From the NCBI GenBank assembly GCA_045632485.1, contig JAZQWT010000100.1, forward strand, positions 1-45,421: a stretch of 45,421 bases of DNA, given 5' to 3'. How positions within the stretch are numbered: position 1 is the stretch's first letter; each line of letters starts with the position of its first letter. Both the position numbers and the translations under genes were made by a program. This stretch comes from SIG575 sp045632485. Its GTDB lineage: Bacteria > Bacillota > Clostridia > Oscillospirales > Acutalibacteraceae. A model generated the notes under the pieces. It did no database searches, was not told where the DNA came from, and saw nothing but the letters and a program-made list of their open reading frames with translations. Below are positions 41,099 through 45,421 of this stretch, in pieces.

Positions 41099-42415
41099 AT
41101 GAAAAAAACAGTAATTTTTTTATTAACTTCAATAATTTTTCTGTCTATATTAACACCATTGACGTGTTATGCAGAGTATAACGACTCTCTCTCTTTACGT
41201 GCAGATGTTGCGTGTATGATATGTCTTGACAACGATGAAGCAGTTTTCAACAAAAATATCAACAAAAAAGTGGCACCTGCAAGCCTTACAAAGATAATGA
41301 CTGCACTTCTCGCTATTGAAAATTGTGAGAATCTTAATGAAACGGTTGTAGTTTCACAAAGTGCAATTGATTCACTTAACGGAACCAATTCTTCACTTGG
41401 CGGACTGGTGGCCGGAGAAAAACTGACTATGTATGATTTGCTTAATTGTCTTATGGTAAAGAGTGCCAATGAAGCAGCGGTGGTAATAGCAGAGCATATT
41501 GCAGGTTCTGTTCCTAAGTTTATCAAAATGATGAATGCACGAGCCAAGGAACTGGGTTGCACAAGTACCAATTATGTGAATGTACACGGTCTTGATGAAA
41601 AAGGACATTATACGACGGCATATGACTTGTATCTTATATGTAAGGAGGCAATGAAAAAACCTACCTTCGAAAAAATAGTGGGTCAGACCAGTTACAATAT
41701 GCCCAAGACAAACAAAAATCCGCAAAGAATTCTTCCTGCTACAAATCTGATGATAAACCCTAATCATCACGATTGTTATCTTTCTTATGTTACAGGTATA
41801 AAAACAGGTACAACTGAAAATGCAGGCAGATGTATCATAACAAAGGCAAGCAAAAACGGATATAACTATATTGCAATTATTATGGGAGCAGATTCCAAAG
41901 ATGCAAAGGCAGAAGAAATTCCGGAAAATATTGCTTTTATTGAGTGCAAAAAAATGATTGAGTGGACTTTTGCAAACATAAAATATAAGGTTGTTGTTGA
42001 AGAAAATCAGATAGTTACTGTTGTTGACGTTAAATATTCATGGACAGTTGATACTCTTGAACTGGTTCCTTCTTCAGATATTGCAGCTCTCGTTCCTGCT
42101 ACGCTTGATTCTTCAAGTGTATTTGTTCAGCCTAACACAGATACACCTGACGAATTGAAAGCTCCTGTTAAAAAAGGCGAAAAAATCGGTACGGCTACAG
42201 TATATTACGCAGGTAAAGAAATTGCCAGAACAGACCTGGTTGCATCAAAAACCGTGAGCAGAAGTATGATTCTTACAATAGTCGGATTCTTTTCGACAGT
42301 ATGGAACAGTGTTATCGGGAAAATTATTGTGATTCTCCTGGTTTTATTGGCTGTTGCATATGGTTGTTTTACGGTTTACGTAAACAAAAAAAGCCCCAAG
42401 AGAAAAAGAAGATAA
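41099..42415 (+). CDS. D-alanyl-D-alanine carboxypeptidase, DacF/PBP5-like (S11)
   Basis: A secreted and membrane-held penicillin-binding protein of 438 residues. Signal peptide 1-25 (MKKTVIFLLTSIIF, cleavage near CYA-E). Active-site motifs: S62-L-T-K65, S122-A-N124 and K235-T-G. It trims the terminal D-Ala of peptidoglycan stem peptides. After the PBP5-type C-terminal domain a hydrophobic helix (about 390-425) and a basic tail NKKSPKRKRR anchor it, differing from the amphipathic anchor of PBP5. GGGTGA precedes ATG 41099; an ATG five codons upstream is less likely. Confidence 0.93.
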   Translation: MKKTVIFLLTSIIFLSILTPLTCYAEYNDSLSLRADVACMICLDNDEAVFNKNINKKVAPASLTKIMTALLAIENCENLNETVVVSQSAIDSLNGTNSSLGGLVAGEKLTMYDLLNCLMVKSANEAAVVIAEHIAGSVPKFIKMMNARAKELGCTSTNYVNVHGLDEKGHYTTAYDLYLICKEAMKKPTFEKIVGQTSYNMPKTNKNPQRILPATNLMINPNHHDCYLSYVTGIKTGTTENAGRCIITKASKNGYNYIAIIMGADSKDAKAEEIPENIAFIECKKMIEWTFANIKYKVVVEENQIVTVVDVKYSWTVDTLELVPSSDIAALVPATLDSSSVFVQPNTDTPDELKAPVKKGEKIGTATVYYAGKEIARTDLVASKTVSRSMILTIVGFFSTVWNSVIGKIIVILLVLLAVAYGCFTVYVNKKSPKRKRR

Positions 42416-42430
42416 AAAATAAATAATATA

Positions 42431-42459
42431 TTGAAAAAATATATTATGTGTGTTATTAT
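42431..42459 (+). promoter_or_regulatory. Promoter of the ceramidase-like gene
   Basis: TTGAAA (42431-42436), 17 bases, TATTAT (42454-42459), about 49 bases before the ATG. Confidence 0.55.
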
Positions 42460-42507
42460 TTCAATATGGAGTAATGTTCATAAATCAATGAAAAGGAGAT
42501 TTTCACC

Positions 42508-44568
42508 ATGAATAAGAAATTACTTAAAGTTGTTTCTGTTGTTATGGCGATTATAATGGTTGTTTCAACCTTCTCTATCGTCTATGCAGCTGACGACGAA
42601 CAGACAAGAGGAATCGAAGATATTGTCAACACAGATGAAGCTACAATGTCAACCATTGAAAAACTCATCCAGGACTATGTCAAAGGTTACAATGAACGTC
42701 ATTCTCAGGCAGAAAATCAGTGGATGATTACTTTGAACGGCAAACAGGTTGACCTTCTTTCTATCCCCGGTGCAGCGGATGCTATCGGCAATATTAAGAG
42801 TACACAGCAGCTTAAATATGTTTTCTTACAGTATGTCGAAATCCTTGCTCATGAAATTCTCGGTCTTCTTGCAGATACTCTTCCGGATCCCGACTATTTC
42901 AAAGCAGAAGCAGATTACAGAAGCGAAAACTTCTATGAAGGTACAGGCACATTCCTCGATGAACCTGCACAGGGAGCAAAATGGCAGCTTGGTTATGCTA
43001 ATGCAAGCCTTGTTCCTGATGACTGGCAGACAAAAAAATATTATCTTGGCGGTTACATCGATATTAACAATGGATTCTCAAACAATGTTGAATCAATCGT
43101 TGATGATATGAAAGTAAGAATCGTTGCTCTTGATGACTCATCAGGCAGAGGCGTTTCAATCTTCGCTACAATCGACTCAATCGGCGTTTCAAACGCTTAT
43201 ATCAGACAGATCCGTGCAGAAATTGCTAAGATTGCAGCAGAAAAGAACATTAAGCTTGCAAGCGTCAACGTTGCTGCAACTCACTCACACAGCGGTATCG
43301 ATACACAGGGTCTCTGGACAAATCTTTTCCCCAAACTTCTCGGAAACCTTTTCAAAGGCTGGACAGGTCTCGGCACACTTGAAAAAGGTGTTGACGAAGA
43401 CTACATGAAAATTGTTGTTGAAAGAACAGCAAACGCAATGGGCGTAGCTCTCGATGATATGAAACCCGGTACAATGACATATTCAAAGAAGGATATCGGT
43501 GACGGATACTTCAACAACAAAAACCGCCCCTCAGCAACTGCTAAGGACAACACAGTAACACGTCTTGTTTTCACACCTGATGATGTTAATGCAACACCCA
43601 CAATCATTGCTAACATGGCAGGTCATCCCGACGTTGCAGGTCTTCCTACAGATGACGGTAAGGGCACGGGCCGTGAGCTTTGCGGTGAATATGTTTACTA
43701 TATCGAAAAATATCTTAACGAATATTCAGATGATTCTGTAGCGGTAAATGAAGGTAAGGAAGGCTACAACTTCTACTTCATCAACGGCGCAATTGCAGGT
43801 ATCTACATGGGCAGAGGTCCTTCAAGTGACGGTTATCCCAACGTACACAGATATGAGGAATCAATCCGTTACGGTACAGAAATCGGCAGAATTCTTCTTG
43901 CTCTTAACTTGACAGAGGAAGAAATCGTTGCTAACGATAAGATTTCAGGCGATTCAATCATCAGGGAAGAAATCGAGAAATATGGTCTCCAGGACAGCTA
44001 CACAATCTGGTATAAAGGCTGGACATCTGTTGAAGAAACAGAGGTAGAACCTATCCTTAACGTAAGAATCAAGGAAATCAGAATTCCCGTTACAAACAAC
44101 TTTATCAAGCTCGCAGGCAGAGCAAACCTTGTTACATATAACATCCTCAGAACAGAAAAGGGTACTTACGAGGTTGTTTCAGAAACAGGTTACATTGAAA
44201 TCGGCAAGCAGATGAAGGCAGTTACGGCTCCCGGTGAAATCGTACAGGATATCATCTATGGCGGTGGTTCAATCACAGCTGAAGGCTCATTCGCATGTCA
44301 GGACTTCCAGTACAAATCAGTACAGGAAATTTTTGGTGACGATCAGCTTACAGCATTCGGTCTTTGCAACGATGCCCTCGGTTATATTGTTCCTGATAAC
44401 GACTATTCACTTATCAGTTATCACGAACTTATTTCTCTCGGCAGATATGCAGCATCTTCTATTGTAGGTGCACTCAGTGAGATTGCTGCTGAAGTTAATG
44501 CTCCCGCAACACCCGAAGCACCTGCAGTCCCCGAAACTCCTGCAACCCCCGAAACTCCCGCAGCATAA
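42508..44568 (+). CDS. Secreted neutral/alkaline ceramidase-like protein
   Basis: A protein of 686 residues with a signal peptide (cleavage near VYAA, 27-28). The catalytic-type region has ATHSHSG at 257-263 and ANMAGHPDVAG with His373, resembling the HTHSG zinc site and the second histidine of neutral ceramidases. VSIFATIDSIGV and YFINGAIAGIYMG also fit that family (compare ATDSVGV and LNGAQGD-like stretches). The C-terminus ends in Pro/Ala/Glu-Thr repeats (APATPEAPAVPETPA), a spacer with no sorting motif. Ceramide is only one possible substrate; an amidase of another lipid or N-acyl compound is equally open. AAAAGGAG precedes the ATG. Confidence 0.7.
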   Translation: MNKKLLKVVSVVMAIIMVVSTFSIVYAADDEQTRGIEDIVNTDEATMSTIEKLIQDYVKGYNERHSQAENQWMITLNGKQVDLLSIPGAADAIGNIKSTQQLKYVFLQYVEILAHEILGLLADTLPDPDYFKAEADYRSENFYEGTGTFLDEPAQGAKWQLGYANASLVPDDWQTKKYYLGGYIDINNGFSNNVESIVDDMKVRIVALDDSSGRGVSIFATIDSIGVSNAYIRQIRAEIAKIAAEKNIKLASVNVAATHSHSGIDTQGLWTNLFPKLLGNLFKGWTGLGTLEKGVDEDYMKIVVERTANAMGVALDDMKPGTMTYSKKDIGDGYFNNKNRPSATAKDNTVTRLVFTPDDVNATPTIIANMAGHPDVAGLPTDDGKGTGRELCGEYVYYIEKYLNEYSDDSVAVNEGKEGYNFYFINGAIAGIYMGRGPSSDGYPNVHRYEESIRYGTEIGRILLALNLTEEEIVANDKISGDSIIREEIEKYGLQDSYTIWYKGWTSVEETEVEPILNVRIKEIRIPVTNNFIKLAGRANLVTYNILRTEKGTYEVVSETGYIEIGKQMKAVTAPGEIVQDIIYGGGSITAEGSFACQDFQYKSVQEIFGDDQLTAFGLCNDALGYIVPDNDYSLISYHELISLGRYAASSIVGALSEIAAEVNAPATPEAPAVPETPATPETPAA

Positions 44569-44600
44569 TTAAAATAAAATTTATTTGAGACGTGGTTATT

Positions 44601-45421
44601 ATGAAAAAAAGCAATTTTGCTTTCAGACTTATAAGTCTGGCAATGACTATTGTTCTGATTTTTGGTATGTTCGGTTCGTCTGTCTATGCGGCAGACGAAT
44701 CGGACTATATTGCCGAATTCAGAATAGAAACAGATAAAGCTTCTGCCAAAGCGGGCGAAGATGTTGAAGTAAGTGTTTATCTTAAAACCAATTACTACAT
44801 TTTTGCAGCCAGTCTTGTTGTTATTTATGATTATCAGAAGCTTACTCTGCAGAATACAAGCAACACTCCTTCCTCTTTTCTTACCTTTGAAGGGCCTATG
44901 GCAGATGCTTACCTTATAAATGGTAACTGGCAGAACACGGAGCATCTTTTCTCAAAAAGAAACTCAAATACTGAATTCTGGTCAGGTGAAGAAGCAATGA
45001 GTAAATATAAGACTGTATTTGCTTCATGGGCAGGAGATTCTTCTCTTTCTGAGCTCCTTATGCTTGATAATGAAGAAAAAATCATTAGTTTCACAGTTAA
45101 AGCAAACGAGGACATTGATGATTTTTCAGAACTTCTTTTTATAAGCAAAGATTTCCTTAAAACTGCAACATCCCCGCAGGGTTATCTGTTTGTGGGACGT
45201 TCAGAAACAAGTGAAATTGATATAAGCAAAGTAACTCAGTATGGACAGACAATTATTTACAATGGTATTGACCCCACATCACATGAACATGTTCTGAGTA
45301 ATTGGGAGGTAATTACACCTGTTACCTGTACTGAAGATGGTTTCAGAATCCGTAAGTGTACCGTATGCGGCATAACTCTCGCGGAAGAAGTACTTTATAA
45401 AACAGGACATAAGTATGTAGC
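44601..45421 (+). CDS. Secreted cohesin-like protein, N-terminal part (3' cut by window end)
   Basis: The frame runs 273 codons without a stop to the window edge. A signal peptide (FRLISLAMTIVLIFG, cleavage near VYA-A, residue 30) is followed by a cohesin-like beta domain (IETDKASAKAGEDVEVSVYL, then NYYIFAASLVVIYDYQ). Cohesins bind dockerins in cellulosome-type scaffolds; related folds also occur in non-cellulosomal surface proteins. Near the edge is HEHVLSNWEVITPVTCTEDG with R-K-C-T-V-C-G, the GH-x-C-x-x-C repeat common in clostridial surface proteins. Weak GAGACGTGG before the ATG. It follows the ceramidase-like gene by 32 bp. Confidence 0.75.
   Translation, partial: MKKSNFAFRLISLAMTIVLIFGMFGSSVYAADESDYIAEFRIETDKASAKAGEDVEVSVYLKTNYYIFAASLVVIYDYQKLTLQNTSNTPSSFLTFEGPMADAYLINGNWQNTEHLFSKRNSNTEFWSGEEAMSKYKTVFASWAGDSSLSELLMLDNEEKIISFTVKANEDIDDFSELLFISKDFLKTATSPQGYLFVGRSETSEIDISKVTQYGQTIIYNGIDPTSHEHVLSNWEVITPVTCTEDGFRIRKCTVCGITLAEEVLYKTGHKYV

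Noticed and set aside
1..45421. CRISPR arrays, insertion sequences, prophage or rRNA genes
   Set aside because: No regularly spaced direct repeats, transposase or integrase genes, phage structural genes or rRNA sequence were seen.

Overview
The window reads as a low-GC, AT-rich anaerobic Firmicute, most likely a gut Clostridia in or near Oscillospirales/Ruminococcaceae. This rests on the Bacillus/Clostridium-type replication-origin gene set (dnaN, S4 protein, recF, remB, gyrB, gyrA), Bacillus-type parS sites with ParA/ParB, pyruvate:ferredoxin oxidoreductase, plant-glycan genes, and strong GGAGG ribosome binding sites with several TTG starts. No species name is supported. The first ~370 bases differ: a GC-richer rimM end and trmD start run head-on into a truncated aspS inside a short microhomology. 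I read that edge as an assembly chimera or a recent rearrangement.

Region 1 (0.37-17.4 kb) is transcribed leftward. Read in that direction it holds a VanY-type carboxypeptidase, mnmG, rsmG, a divergent ParB/Noc-like gene, parA, parB, serS, then dnaN, an S4-domain gene, recF, remB, gyrB, gyrA, hisS and aspS. dnaA, which normally sits directly upstream of dnaN, is absent from the window. The 240-bp serS-dnaN gap nevertheless carries DnaA-box-like 9-mers, a GC-rich patch, DnaA-trio-like triplets and an AT-rich tract. It looks like an origin unwinding element left without its dnaA gene. Three 16-bp parS sites lie between 12.9 and 15.0 kb.

Region 2 (17.4-24.1 kb) is transcribed rightward: argG and argH, preceded by two near-identical 20-bp operator-like boxes, then an ABC exporter, a FucU/RbsD mutarotase and a rhamnulokinase-type sugar kinase, ended by a strong bidirectional terminator.

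Region 3 (24.1-32.6 kb) is a mixed accessory stretch: TspO, tRNA-Arg(CCG), a FAD oxidoreductase with a C-terminal Rieske domain, a small unknown protein, a sialidase-like Asp-box protein, a self-contained 30-residue peptide gene with its own promoter and terminator, a LytTR regulator with a DUF3021 membrane partner, and nifJ (pyruvate:ferredoxin oxidoreductase).

Region 4 (32.7-38.8 kb) is one tight rightward operon: a polysaccharide pyruvyl transferase/F420-dehydrogenase-beta fusion, a GH43 glycosidase, a flavin-binding split-barrel protein, a GPH-family glycoside symporter and a small HExxH membrane protein. It looks like import and intracellular cleavage of xylo- or arabino-oligosaccharides with a redox partner of unknown role.

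Region 5 (38.8-45.4 kb) has leftward glyS and a metallophosphoesterase, then rightward genes for exported proteins: a D-Ala-D-Ala carboxypeptidase, a secreted ceramidase-like protein and a cohesin-like secreted protein that runs off the window end.
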